A DNA stretch of 64,000 nucleotides from Acanthochlamys bracteata. Taxonomy: Eukaryota; Streptophyta; Magnoliopsida; Pandanales; Velloziaceae. Location of the stretch: positions 3,725,001 to 3,789,000 of the forward strand of contig CM034126.1 of assembly GCA_019914995.1 (NCBI GenBank). The letters run 5' to 3'. The notes below the pieces were generated by a model, which saw only the letters and a program-made list of their open reading frames with translations, searched no databases and was not told where the DNA came from. Position numbers and translations under genes: made by a program. Shown piece by piece: positions 51,169 to 64,000 of the stretch (position 1 is the stretch's first letter; the number at the start of each line of letters is the position of its first letter).

Positions 51169-54100
51169 CGATTTGATCTATCGATATTCACTTGCAAATT
51201 AAGATAATGTGAAGAGAGTTAAACCATTAACTACAATTGGTTCTTTTTTTTCTGGCATTTACTTTTGAAGAAAGGGACCTTTTAATTTGGATGAAATGAT
51301 CATCATGACGAAGAAGACGACGTAGAAGACATTACCCGACACGGATGATTTTGGACGACAAGGAACAGAAAGACCTTTAGCATGAACGCACTTCATGGTG
51401 GCGTTTGGCAAAAGGTTTTTTCAAAAATAATTTTTTATTTTTTAGTTTATATTTTTTATAAATATTTAAAAATTTTTATTTAAAATTTAGAAAATATAAA
51501 AAAATTATACGTAATAAAATTTTTTATTATATTATTTTATTATTTTGTTAGATAAAAAAATATAGTTCATTTTTTAAAAAAATAAAAATATTATCTATTC
51601 TAAAAAATTTTATTTTAAAAGTATTTTTAAACACCAGTATAACCACCAAAACAAATACTCTATGGATAGATATAAATAATCTTATATTCTTTAGCGTGGT
51701 TATTAGCGAAATAATAATGTTTATTTATGTATGAAAACAAATCTTCTAACTTAATTAATGATTCCTTTGACTAGATTCATTAATCACATTAGTTAATGTA
51801 TTGGTTACTGTCATGTAGATGCATGGTTAATGTATGTAAAGTTAGAAATAAGAAGGTGTTGAAAAGATTGTAGCTTTTGTTTTTGCCTTTTCTCAAGCAT
51901 TGGTCTCCTAATTCAAATATATGCAGTTCTGTTATATTTAGCATAACTTATTAAAAGTATCATAGAAGTCTCTGTTTAATTTTTTGTAGAAGTCCTAATT
52001 TAATAATTTAATGCTACTATGATCTATAGTTATTGGAAAGATTAAATATGTAGCCCATATATAAATTACGAATCTCAATAACAGTTGGCACGGTTTGACA
52101 TCGGGTTTCTAAAACATAATTTTTTAATCTATATTTTAATAAAATTTTTATAAAATTTAAAAAATTTAAAATTTAAAAAATATAAAAAAATTTAATATAA
52201 TAAAATATTATTATTATTTATTTTATTTTTAAAATTAAATAAAATTATTTTTATTTAAAAAGATAATTTTTAAAAGTTCTAAATGCCCCGTCTATTGAGT
52301 CAAAGTCAAAAAGATTGGAAGATTGATTGAAGAACAAATTTTTTTGAAGAACAAGTGGAATAACGAATCCAACGTACAAACGCTCAAATGTAAAGGAACC
52401 AATTAGATTAATATAATATTATGAGAATCAATATGATCCTAATAGGTTCAGAATTTATATAGAAATAATTAATTTATTTTATACAAGTATTAATATAATT
52501 TTATGAGAACCAACCCGACATGTGATTCAGAAAAGTTATCGGATTATGGATAGATCACTGGATCGACCCACCGAATAAAATTAGATTTATTAAATAAATA
52601 TTAATATATAAATAAAATTATATGCATTTTATAGTATCTTTTGTAGTAATTATTAAAAAAATAAAAAAAATAATTGTATATAAAAAATATTAAATATATT
52701 TTTAAAATTATATTTTTCATATTTTTTTAGCTACGGTACTTAAGACAATCGCCAAAAAGCTTAACATATAGTAAAATTTTTATATTTTATGCATTACAAA
52801 AAACAAATTATCTATACTATAATTGTTTATACTACCTACACTATAGTTTATTTATTTATTACTTTCTAATAAAATAAAATATAAGAAAATAAAATAGTAG
52901 CAAAAGAGTATTCGGTAAAGTGCACATTTTAAAATGTTAATAAAAATGCTTCTCCATTTTAAATAAATATATTTTAAAAATATATATTAAAATCGAGTCG
53001 ACTCGCTCAATCGGATCACCGAATCGACCTGCTCAATCGGATCTTACTGGATCGTTTGCACGACCAGACTATATATTAACTCGGCCCGGAATCGATGCCG
53101 AATCGCTGATTTTCGGTCCGACCTGGCTGGTCCGGACCGAATTTTAAACCTATAGATAAGAGCGTTCGTTTAACTAACATTCAAATTTTATTTTTTTAAC
53201 ACATTTTTAATATAAAATAAATAAAAATTTTAAAATTTTTTTATTAATTTTTTTAAAAATTTAGTTTCAAAACTATTATTAATATAAAATTTATTTTTAT
53301 TATATATTTTAATTTTTAATTTTTTTAAAAGAATTTAAAAATGAGTTTTAAAAGAGTGATGTATCTCAAAATTCTTCTATGGCATGAAATTGCTTGTACT
53401 TTATGCTTGATTGAAGACTGAATGGAGAACGTTTGTTATTGTTTCTCAAATGGGCCAGTCTATGTACACGAAACTGTGCCGGTTATGAGAGCGTTTGGAA
53501 GAGTGTTCGAAATACTACTTTATATATTTTTTTAATTTATATTTTTTAATACATATTTTATAAATATATAAAAATTTATTTAAAAATTTAGAAAGTGTAA
53601 AAAAATTTCTACGGAGTGAAATTTTTTTATTATATATTTTATTTTTTTTTAAATAAAAAAATAAAATTTATTTTTTAAAAAAAATAAAAATATTTTTTAT
53701 TTTAAAAAAACTTTATTTTATAAATACTCTCAATATCTGGGCAATAGTTTATTACTTAGGAGGCCAATTACAATGGACAAGCACGAAAAGAAAAACTCAA
53801 TTAAAACTAGAGCCTTATTTAGTGCGTATTTACCTTGCTATTAAAATTATTTTTTAGAAGTCAATTTGTAAAAAATAAGTTTGAATTTTAAAGTGAGTTG
53901 ATAAAGAGTGAATGTTTATATTTCCTTTGTATTAAAATTAGTTTAAAAGTTAAATTTTTAGTTTTACAACTAAAAATTTGAAAGTGAATTTTTGGCTCAA
54001 AAATTAGTTTAAATTTTATATTTAGTTTAATTTAATTTAAAGTGAACTAAAAATTAAGAATGAGTTTAAAAAATGAGTTTGTAGTGTAGGTAAACTAGCC

Positions 54101-55022
54101 CCTAGCAACCCATTCCAAGACTGTTATTAGGCTTATCAAATTCAAAAAGTCATGAACAATACCACAAAAGAATTTTCATAAACTTAAATTGTATCAATAA
54201 ATTGTACGTAATAGAAATAATTATTCTTACAATTCTTATTTAGAAAACAAGCCATAAACATTTTCTAAACTCTTTTTCAGAAAGTTATAATTTTAAGCTA
54301 TTCTAAACAGGACCCATTTGTTCGTCACTGAAATCTCTGCTAAACTTCCTCAAATGTTGTCTTGATCTCTAGTCTGTTAACGGTTCAAAATATAAATGGT
54401 CGATCAACACAAGCATGATTTTATCTTATCTGTTCAGTCCACTGAATATTTGTCGATTGATGTTATAGGCAAGAACATGGAGTAACATAAATGCAATAAC
54501 CTTGTGCTGCTATACAGTATACAAGTGTTAAATTGTTTGAAAAATTGATTTTACATTGGTTAATGATATAATTCTATTTTTTTAAATCAATTAATTAATA
54601 TAAATCTAATTTCTAATATGATTCCAGACTCAGTCTCGTGAGAGTATTTCTTTTCTTGTCGTAAAAGGATTCATTTTTCAAGAGAGAGTCTCTGTTCCTA
54701 ACGTAAGATGCAATCTTGTACGAGCGAATCTTTAGTCATATTTGAAAGAACTTTTTTCTATCAAATTTTTATTTTATATTTTTAATAAAATTTTTAAAAT
54801 TTTTTTAAAATATAAAAAAATATACGTCATAAAATTTTCTTAATATTATTTTTTTTATATAAAAAAATTAAATTATTAAAAAAAATTTTTAAATATTTTT
54901 ATTTTGAAAATTTTTTTTAATAAATATCTCCAAATATAAATAAGGAGAGGAAGTGCTTATAGTATTACTTTTTCTTAAAAAAATTGTACCTTTTCGAGGG
55001 GGTATCGGTCCCAGAAGATTAT
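51169..55022. other. Repeat-rich, gene-free region
   Basis: Several short AT-rich blocks of similar build lie at about 51405-51640, 52115-52285, 53175-53350, 53500-53740 and 54745-54930. Each has poly-A/T arms around a GTAATAAAATTTTTTATTAT-like centre, and several sit next to GTTTGG-type sequence. 52440-53155 may be another element, with ends resembling TAGGTTCAGAATT and AATTTTAAACCTA and a GC-richer interior full of CGAATCGACC. The promoter of the wax synthase lies at 51170-51300. No protein gene is visible. Confidence 0.55.
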
Positions 55023-58000
55023 GGGCATATTTGGGAGTTCTTTTTTTTTTACTTTTGGTCAGAAAAAGCACTCTACAGTAAACTTTATGTTTGGATAAGA
55101 AGACTTTTTGCCGAATTAAGTAGCTTCTTTTGTCGGAAAATAAAAAGCAGCCATATGATGCTTTTTCAATAAGCAGCACGGGACTTTTCTTGTCTTATAA
55201 TATGAAATAACTATTTTAACCTTGCTAAATTTGAACAAATTATATACATATAAATTTACTCACCCATCCAGCTATCCACTCACCTCACTCATTTCTCACC
55301 CGTTCGCTGCATTCACTCCTCGCTCGTCTCTGCAGCATTCACTCCTCTGCTCGTCACTGCTCAACCACCCACCCATCGGCGTTGTCATTCACTTCTCATT
55401 ACTAGGCACTGCTGCTCACCCACCAGCGTATGATCATTCACTCCTCATTCAACACTCCTGTTCGCTCAACTTACAAATCTTCTCGTGGTTTCATTTCTAC
55501 TCAACAATTCTTCCGGTTGATCTCTGCTCATAAGTTCCCGGTGCATCATTGATCTTCCAAACGTTCTTCGGTGCCAAGGAGATACACAGGTACTTGATTT
55601 CTTGATTTCATTCGATTTTTTTTCCGTTCGATAAATCACATTCTTATAGTGTTATTTTGTGAAATTTTCCTTTTTTTTTTTCGTCCAGCGTTTTATTTGT
55701 TCTAACATTTATTGATTCATTATTGAGTGAAAGAAAATTTTTTCGAGTGATGATGGAAATTGTAGAGCAGTGGATCGATTTTTTTGGTTGAGTTTGAATT
55801 AAGCTACTGCTCTGGATTGTTGTGTTTTAGTAGTAGCTGCTATTGTATTTTTTTTGCTTACTGTCTGAATTAGCTACTGTCGATGTTGCATCACGAAGTG
55901 TTAGTTTTTTCTATAATTTGTTACATGTAGTTTAGTTCATACGCGAAATAGATCTGCATATTGTATTTTATTGGTTTGTTCTTCATAATTTTCAAGTGAA
56001 GTTTATTTGTTGATTGTACAAGTTTTTCTCAAATCTTATGCATAGTGCCTAATGATAGGAATGAAAGCTTGAAGTAGCCTGTGGTCTTGCTTTGAGCATC
56101 TAGGCACAAATTCTTTAGTGTAAGCAGTTGAAACTTCAGTTATCATCACCATCATCTTCTTCTTCTTCTTGTTCTTCTCCTTTGAATCTGCAACATGCAT
56201 GATATGTCTCTTCATATTAGAAATTCTTTATTATATTGAGAGTGTGCTTTGTGTATTTTTTTTTTATGTTACATATAACTAATTTAGTGAGCTGAAATAT
56301 GTGGCTAATTTAGAGCTGAAACATACTAGCTTGAACAACCTTAAACAAGCAAGCTCACTATATACAGCATTTTCTGTTTAACTTGAAACAGTGAGCTTGA
56401 TTGATATAATTTAGGAGCTAAACAAGTAAGCTCTGTGTTTAGGAGTTAAGAGTGTGCTTGATGAAGCTAAACAGTGAGCTGAAACAATATTGGCATCTGT
56501 TTGAGCTAAACAGTGAGATAAACATGCATTTGTTTGAACTATCTCGATTGCTATCTTAATTAAAATTTAAATTTGTGTTGCTTCTGAAATGTTAACTAAA
56601 CTTTCTTGCCACTCATAAGCATTTCCATTTCTTAATCTTTGTTGCCTACATCATACAATGCAATGGAAAGTCTTTATCAGATTTTGCTTTTGGCTTACAT
56701 CATATAATGCAATGGTTTTTTTTTCTTCTAAAAGTTATGGAAGTCTCTTTCAAGTTCTTTCAAATTTTTTGGCTTACACCACAACCAACAGTTTGGAAGC
56801 TCACTGTTTTGATGCAACAGAGCTGCAACTCACTATGCTTTTATTGTTGTCATTGCTATGCATGCTTTATAGGTGCTCACTTTCACTGCTTATAGCGTCT
56901 TTGTGACTGCTTGTATAGCAGTCTGCTACCTACTGGAGCCCTAAGGAAAAGAAACCAATATCTTGTGCATTTTTTTTTTTTCAAAACTATTATTTTTCAT
57001 TGAATGTTATAGTGTGCATTTGATTTCATCTCATGTAGCTTTTGATATTTCCTTTGCTTCAACTTGTAGATAGCAACTTGTAATTTTTTTAAATGGATCT
57101 TAGTATCTTTTAAGCAGTGGTGTATCAGTGCTGCATTTGCTCTTGTTCTTCTCATCTCTCACCTTCTTGTTGTTATATTCTGTTGTTCTTTTCTCTCCTT
57201 TGTTTCAACTTGTAGATAGCAGTTTGTAATTTTTTTAATAGATCTTAGAATTTTTTTAAGGAGTGGTGTATCACTTAGCTAAAACAATTAGCTTGAACCT
57301 TATGTTGGATGTTAATATGAGCTGAAATAGTTAGCTTATACTATACAACATACTTGTATGAGCTGAAATAATTGTATATTTATGTGCTCACTGTTTTAGA
57401 TGCATTGCTGGTGTGTAATTTTTGTGATTCTATTGGGGTTTTGAAAAATAAACAGCATGTTACTACAATATTTTGCTTTAATAGAACCTTTGTTAATCTT
57501 TGTGATTCTGTTGGTCTTTAAATTGCTGTGTAAAAGGGTTTCGAAAAAAAAAATTCTTTTAAACACCCTGCAGACTAATTGCTGGATGTGTTCTGGTTGG
57601 TGTTAATTTACAAATATTTTATGCTCTTGGAAAGAAATGCTTTTAGTATTGCTTTTAGTTTCCAGTATTTTGCTACTATGAGGTAGGAGCTTCTATGTGT
57701 TATCTTTGTTACAGGGTGAGTCTGGATATAGTAAGGATTTCACAAGATAATGTTTTGACATCTTGCAGTGGTGTATCCATACATGTAACATATTCATCTT
57801 TTAATAATTAAGGAGACAATACAACTACATCTAGATGAGAAGAGCTATTAGAACTAATGTGTTACTTTAATCTCAACTCTTCCTCTATAAGGTTAAAATT
57901 AAGAGCATATAGAAACATAAATAGCATGGTTTGCTAGTTTATTAACTAATAGTATGCCCTTCATAGAGTCATTGTGACTTGGTAATACCTGTGATATTAT

Positions 58001-59169
58001 AAACAAGATATTGCTCATGTTGCTGTAGGAATGTGTTGTTTGTAACTTTTTATATCCTAGTTTGTCAAGAATATGTGTGGATAGTTATCTGCTTGACATC
58101 ATTAGGGATTGTCGACTTTTTCATGTTATCATCACGAGCTGCTTTCTACTGGTTTGGCTGCCTTTGGAAAGCTTGTTTGCTGCATTAACTTCTAATAGTT
58201 ATCTGTGACATAAGTCTTTTACTTTTCACTCTAGCTTCTAATGTTATAAAATTTTTCACTACATTATATATAACATTCTTTTTCTTTTTTAATACATTTT
58301 CAGCATTCAAACTTATGCTGTATGAATTTTCAGCTTTACTACATGTTGTTCATTCAAATAATTATAACATTTTACTGGTATGCAGGTGCTGAGGTTAAAG
58401 GTTCTGTTATTGTGAACTATTGTCTCAATTTCTATAAGAGAAGGCACTGGTAAGAGCTACAACTCACTGTTTTTTATTGCATTATTGTGCTTCTGTTGTT
58501 GTTATTGCTATGAATGCTTTATAGGTGCTGCTTGTAGTGTTTAATGTCTTGTGACTGTTTGTAGAGCAGTCCTCTACCTACTAGAACACTATAGTGTTCC
58601 TATGTATTGGAAGTAGCATGTGTTCTGCTTACTGGAAGTAGGCTGTTACTTCAAGCAAAGTGGTGTTCCTTTGTTGTTCTCTGCTCTCATTTTCTTATAC
58701 TTGTTGATAGCAGCTTCCACTATTTTAAAATAGATTTGCAATTGTTTTTTTAACTAGGTTTCTGTTTAGTGAGATCTTAAAGGTTAAAAAATAATTTTGT
58801 AAAGCATTTTTCTATTGCATGTCATGGTATGATTTTTCTGTAAAGAACTTCTAAAAAAATGGTATGATTTTTGAAAAGAATTTCTATTGCAAAAAACAAT
58901 ATATGTCTTTTAATAATAGAATTTCATCTATTAGATGCTGGACATGCTGGAGATGCACCTAGTATAGTTTTATCAACATTTTCAATTAGATACAAATGGG
59001 TACCAACTAACTGCCAAGTATAGACCATGCAATGCTGCTACATGCACTGCTGCCATGTATAGTACTAACATTTTCAATTAGCTCTTGATGAAAGAGGGAC
59101 AAAAAAGAAAGAACCTACTGCTACATGTATTGCTGCTGCCAATTCATTTCTTCACACCCCCTCCAATAG

Positions 59170-59612
59170 TTTAAAAAAAAAACCTGTTAAGTATTAGAAT
59201 ACATATAGCTACAAGCACTACACTATTAAACAAACTTATTGTAAGTTGCAGCTGTAAAGATAGCATTGACATAGGAAAATCAAGGAGTGTTTTTTTGCTG
59301 TTGGAGATGCACCTAGTTCAAAATTGATAATTAGTATGTTTTCATTTCATAGTTAAAGTAATTGCTGGACATGCTGGAGATGCTGGAATAGTTTTATCAA
59401 CAATTTCAATTAGATGGAGATGCTGGACATGCTGTCACTGCTCTGGAATGGTTTTAAAAAAAAAAACCTGTTAAGTGTTAGAATACATATAGCTACAAGG
59501 GGTGCTTGTAAGCAGCAGCTGTTTGTATAACATATAGGAATTTCAAAGGGTGTTTTTTGCTGCTAGAGATGCACCTAGTTCAACCTTGATAATTAGTATG
59601 TTTTCATTACAA
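59170..59612. repeat. Duplicated segment inside the Harbinger-like element
   Basis: AACCTGTTAAGTATTAGAAT near 59182 recurs near 59467, and GATGCACCTAGTTCAA near 59306 recurs near 59568. In both copies the order is CTGTTAAG, ATAGCTACAAG, TGTTTTTT, GATGCACC, ATTAGTATG. The copies are about 260-285 bp apart and moderately diverged. No coding content. Confidence 0.75.
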
Positions 59613-60312
59613 TGCCAAGCTCAACTATGTGTTAGGATATTGTTAACTACATATATAGGTTTATACGAGCTACATGATTTTGTTATGAGCTACATGATAT
59701 AGGTCTAATTAAATCCTGCAAAGTACATGACTGTTTATATGAGCTACATGATTTTGTTAACTACATATATAGGTTTCTGATAAATACAATATTCAAGAAT
59801 AACAAGCATAGATTACTTAGATGGTTATTTGTGGATAAGACATATGAAATTATTGTGGATGATCATAGATTACTTAGATGATTGCTGCAGTAAGTTAATG
59901 TTATATGGTGAGATATATGGAATTATTTTAATTTTCTTTTCAAAATTTTATTTTTTGTTGTAAAATTTAATTTCTGATTTTTATAAATTATTTTTTCTGA
60001 ATAGTATGTTTATATACTGATCATTGCTATTTTTGAAATAGATTACTTTGATGGTTGTTATTTATTATAAATGACTACTTGATTATTACTATGTTGATTG
60101 TTATTGTTTATAGGTATATTATGTTGATATAGATAATTCTAGGCGTAGCAATTATAGTGATGTTAATATCTTTAAACAATTATATAGTAACAGTTTGAGA
60201 ATTATTTATATGTTTATATATTTAGATGGACTCTTCTAACAAAATGCCGCGAGAGAAAAGAAACTCACCTTTCAAATGGATAGAGTCTCTTCATTTGAAG
60301 TTCATTTGAAGA

Positions 60313-60710
60313 TATCACCTGCAGGATTTTCGTCGTGCAAATACATCTCAGATGCGAGCACCAAGAGGTATGAAAGAAAAGTTTAACTACATGCATTCTT
60401 CGTGTAGAAATATCATTGAGCGTAGTTTTGGCGTATGAAAAGCTCGTTTGTAATATTAGCAAATATATCAAGATATTCAATAGAAGTCCAATGTGATATT
60501 GTAATTGCTATCATGGCGATACACAACTATATCAGGAATAAAGGTGTCGCGGATGATGCATTTTCTAAGGCTGAACGTAAGACTTATGTTCCATCAATAG
60601 TTGAAGAATCTTCAAGTACATCGAATGTTCAATCTGAAGACAATATTGAGCAGCGGGATGCAGAGTGGAACGCGCGCCGTGATGCAATTGCAAATGAAAT
60701 ATATAGATAA
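60313..60710 (+). pseudogene. Harbinger-type DDE nuclease fragment (C-terminal)
   Basis: The reading YHLQDFRR, then FNYMHSSCRNIIERSFGV, then a TGA where Trp or Leu is usual, then KARL, matches the C-terminal DDE_Tnp_4 region of plant PIF/Harbinger transposases. The Glu of NIIER is the last catalytic acid. After a frameshift the open segment 60435-60710 continues with VQCDIVIAIMAIHNYIR and a low-complexity acidic tail ending NEIYR. The N-terminal catalytic Asp residues are absent, so it is inactive. Confidence 0.88.
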
Positions 60711-61300
60711 TATGATTGTATTTGTTGCTATGTATAATTATTGAACTATTAACTATATGACTGTATTATCTTTAATTAAAAATTTATTTAAAATTGCTAA
60801 TGTATTACTGTATTTTTTTCATTTCTACCAATTATTAATTAATTATTATATTAAATAATAATATATTTATATATTTATAAGTAATTTAAATATATTATTT
60901 CAGAATTTATTATAATAATAATATATTTGTTCATATGTTTATAATATTATTATAAAACATATTAAACAAAAATTTATTTTAAAAATATATTATAAAATTA
61001 ATTTTCAAAAAATTAGATAATATATGAACATAAATTTAAAATTTTAATAATATATTATTTATTATATACTTAAAGATATTTCGGTCATTATATATCTTAT
61101 TCACTCATAAGCACAAGCTTAGCCAAATATATTTATAATTTTTTTTTACAAAAAAACTTTAAACAGTAAAATTTATCCAAACAAATTTAGAAAAAAGTAG
61201 CTTTTTAATCAAAAGTTCACCAGCCGCTTTTTTAGTAAAAACACATAAACAGCAGCTTTCGTCCAAAAACTTTAAATTTAAAACTTAGCCAAACATGTCC

Positions 61301-62786
61301 TATATAATTCTGACCCCCTCTTGCTACAAATAGTCAGTTTCTCGAAGTTGTAAATCCAATTTCTAGTAACAAGAAACAAGAAAATAGTTTATGTTACCAG
61401 TATACACATATAAGGACGTGTTAATGTTCAGATGAACATATTTTTTTAAAACTAAATTTGAAAAATAAAATTAAAAACTAAAAACATTTAATAAAAATAA
61501 TTTTTTAAAAATAACTTTTTGATAAAAATAATTTATTTAAATTATTTATTTATTTTATATTAAAAATAAGTCTGAAAAAAAAAATATGCATGGTGGTGGG
61601 TTGATAAACAAGTCCAAAAATGTTACAAATCAAGTTTTGGAAGAGAGTCACACGGACTTGAGAGAACTTGGGAGATCCCTTGTAGGCTTAACGAGGAACA
61701 TATCATTGATTAAATAGTAGATAATTAGATAAAAGGGACTGTTTGTTCATTAGATAATTTAAGCGTACAGCTGTTAGGGAGTTAAAATAATATATGACCA
61801 TTCCTATCCAAACACGTTATTTAATGATTTATTGTCATTGACAAAGCTTGAGTGAAGATAATTAACTACTATCAATTTACTTGGGTGCATGAACTGAAAA
61901 AAACATATACACATTGTTTATTTAGCTTTAATTAGCTGTTATATATTAACTATATGAAAACTAAACTATGCTCTGCCAAAACATAAAATAAGAATATATG
62001 TTTTAAAATAAGGAACGTTACAGCTAATATATGATCATAATATATTTCTGGAGAAACGTACGTGATAGTACAAATACATACATAATTAAACTAGTGACGA
62101 CTGATCATTAGAAAAGAATTGAAGGGATCAGAAACTGAAATTGGCAATATTAATTAAAAGTATATATAGGAAGCATCAAGGAATCAACACAAAATGTTGA
62201 GGATTGAGCTTCACATGGTGAATTAATGCAAGTGCTTAAAAACTAATTTTTCTGAAATTGTTGATACTTAAAAGCCTAGGTTTTCCTTCATATATATATA
62301 AATCATTGAACATACTTGCACTTAGGATATATAATTTTCCTGAGGCCGGAGAAGCCCACCCCCTATCAGTGCTTGATAAATTTACTAATAAAGCAATTTT
62401 TGAAACTAGGCAAAGCGACTGCAAATATGTTGCCCATGAGTGTATGCATTCAATCGGAATTTAAATTCTGATTGTGTTGATATCGATCGGAGAAAGAACA
62501 ACTAAATCATATATGGTGCCAACTTTGAGTAGTGGCATTAAATTGCCCTTAGAATTCCAACGTGTAACGTTCTCTTACGGTATCTATAAGCTTAATTTAA
62601 TTTAATGTTTCCATCTATGATAAGCCAACTAGGATTTAATTAATTAATCCACCAATGGATTTAATTGCTGTATATGCACTACTCTTTTTAACTTATCTAG
62701 CTTATAAATGCCTAGCTAACTAGAGATCCATATGAAGCGCATTCAACTCCATTGAGCGATATAGAGAAAGTTAAAAGAACAAGATA
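61301..62786. other. Intergenic, promoter side of the DUF1442 gene
   Basis: The left part is AT-rich (61430-61590 resembles the AT-rich repeat blocks). A short frame at 62258-62464 has no recognised family. A TATA-like TATAAAT at about 62703-62709 lies some 80 bases before the DUF1442 start codon, a reasonable core-promoter position. Confidence 0.5.
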
Positions 62787-63508
62787 ATGGCCTGGTCAGC
62801 TGAGAACGCTACTAAAGCTTTTCTCAGTACCATAAGAACAGTAAGCAACCTGCTCTATAATTTTAGTACTAACTATTATTTTCTTTCGATATTGTTAGTA
62901 CTGAATTTTACTATGAATTTTCATGCATGATGCAGGGAAACAACTACTTATCTGAGCCTGGTGTAGCAGAGTTCATCTCAGCGTTGGCAGCAGGCAGTGG
63001 CGCCCGTGTCATGATCGACGTCTGCAGCAGCTGTGCTGGTCCCATAACTGTAGCTCTCGCTGCCGCTGCTCGTCAAACAGGCGGCCGTGTCATATGCAAC
63101 CTCCCTAGCTTTAAAACGCTCGACGCCTCTGAGAAATTTCTCCAGCAGAAGGCAAACAACGTCGAGCTCATCGTAGGGGATCCAGAAAGCCTTCTGCTAG
63201 GCGAAACCTATAACGCCGACTTCGTGATTGTGGATTGTGATATGAAAGGACATGACAGAGTTTTCATGGCGGCGAAGGCGAGTACTATGGAAGGCGTCGG
63301 TGGAATGGTTGTGGGCTACAATGCGTTCCATAGCAACGATTCGTGGATCAGCGGGAGGTCAATGAACCTTCTGCCGATAGGAGAAGGTCTGCGGGTATGC
63401 CACGTGGCATCAGCAGTGAAGAAGAGCCGGTGGGTGGCGATGGTCGATGAGTGCACCGGTGAAGAAGACGTTTTCAGGCTGCGGTCATCCCCTCGAATTA
63501 ATTTGTAA
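62787..63508 (+). CDS. DUF1442 family protein (Rossmann methyltransferase-like)
   Basis: Two exons, 62787-62840 (MAWSAENATKAFLSTIRT, donor ACA|GTAAGC) and 62936-63508 (acceptor GATGCAG|GGA), join in phase 0 to 208 residues, the normal family length. The N-terminus W-S-AENATKA is highly typical of plant DUF1442 proteins. The fold resembles SAM-dependent methyltransferases: MIDVCSSCAG near residue 41, VELIVGD near 90 and ADFVIVDCD near 107. A conserved NAFHS block and a C-terminal FRLRSSP follow. The biochemical role is unknown. The gene is intact, and its coding GC is clearly higher than its flanks. Confidence 0.92.
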
Positions 63509-64000
63509 TGAAGAGCACGTATTGCTTGCATAGTTATTAGCTGTTGCCTGATGCCTGCTGGGCATGATGCAGGGATTTTGATTCGGATATAACCCAAGTT
63601 GTAAATTACAGTTTAGCCGGTGAACACTAAGTAATAAATGTTCTTGCGTTATCCTTGAAGGAGCACGATTCATAACTATCAAAATAAAGGTCCAGAAATA
63701 AGTGAGATTAATTTCTAAACCTGATGACAAAAGATTTTCAATACATATAGCAACTGGTGTTGCATTGTTGAGCCATAATTAGGCCAGTGTCAAATCTACC
63801 CGGTTGCATGTTGGGCCATGCGGCCCTGGTCGCGCGACAACTTTAAATTTAATCTATTGTTTTATTTATGTTTTCTACGAGTAATCACCCGAGAGTGATG
63901 CTTGAGGAAGAGTTAAATCAAACAAGTTGTGCTTAAATTGACAAGTTTCTGTTCAAATTTGAAGGATCTAGTATAAAAAGCCTTCGCAAGAATCATATTA
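63509..64000. other. 3' flank of the DUF1442 gene
   Basis: It probably contains the 3' UTR and poly-A region (AATAAATG at about 63632). After about 63760 no gene or repeat was recognised. Confidence 0.5.

Larger units (their letters stand above)
55023..61300 (+). mobile_element. Probable PIF/Harbinger DNA transposon, degenerate
   Basis: The ends form an inverted repeat: GGGCATATTTGG on the left and CCAAACATGTCC on the right. Further inward similarity is visible (AGCAGC, GTTTGGATAA and ACTTTT on the left; TTATCCAAAC and GCAGCT on the right). TAT flanks both ends (55020-55022 and 61301-61303), a 3-bp duplication as in this superfamily. Near the right end lies a broken Harbinger nuclease (60313-60710). 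Most of the interior is AT-rich noncoding sequence with internal duplications, and the 5' part of the transposase was not found. A leader-like segment rich in CACTCCTC lies at 55260-55560. Confidence 0.62.

Noticed and set aside
55222-55533. 103-codon frame rich in Ser/His/Leu
   Set aside because: It looks like a pyrimidine-rich leader inside the Harbinger-like element; no domain was recognised.
62258-62464. Open frame of 68 codons before the DUF1442 gene
   Set aside because: No family resemblance, no splice support, and an AT-rich setting; too little to call a gene.

Overview
This is nuclear DNA from a flowering plant, most likely a eudicot. Its genes are split by many GT-AG introns, the intergenic DNA is AT-rich, and plant-specific families are present (HIR, KEULE-type Sec1, an IRKI-like DUF641 protein, plant wax synthase, DUF1442, Copia and PIF/Harbinger elements). 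I cannot name the species. No rRNA, tRNA, CRISPR array or bacterial-type operon was seen.

Layout, left to right. 1-436: right part of a MULE-like non-autonomous element. 479-7088 (-): nine-exon WD40 protein of the TBL2 type with an odd 3' end. 8613-17846 (+): HIR (SPFH/prohibitin) pseudogene whose first exon is split by a 5.28-kb Ty1/Copia element (8678-13954) with 103-bp LTRs and a GAGAA target duplication. 19050-20050 (-): splice-bounded exon-like pieces I cannot name. 20463-21316: a second, apparently complete MULE-like element. About 22350-29840 (+): KEULE/Sec1 pseudogene with a nonsense codon, frameshifts and missing exons, interrupted by a 1.24-kb near-palindromic fold-back insertion (28333-29574). 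31226-32887 (-): IRKI-like DUF641 protein. 32890-37070: gene-free, with an AT-rich repeat. 37075-48951 (+): intact 24-exon CTR9/VIP6, the TPR scaffold of the PAF1 complex, with three GC-AG introns and a MITE hairpin in intron 17. 50107-51168 (-): intron-less MBOAT wax synthase. 51170-55022: repeat-rich and gene-free. 55023-61300: probable PIF/Harbinger element with a broken transposase. 62787-63508 (+): two-exon DUF1442 protein.

The intact genes are housekeeping or developmental and do not form one pathway: CTR9 (transcription elongation and histone modification), the TBL2-like protein (probable membrane WD40), the IRKI-like protein (receptor-kinase partner family), wax synthase (lipid esters) and DUF1442. 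Between the TBL2-like and IRKI-like genes lies about 23 kb of decayed genes and transposons, which suggests a fractionated duplicate segment. The most unusual structures are the exon-splitting Copia insertion, the fold-back element inside the KEULE relic, and the cluster of GC-AG introns in CTR9. I found no clear evidence of a wholly new functional system.
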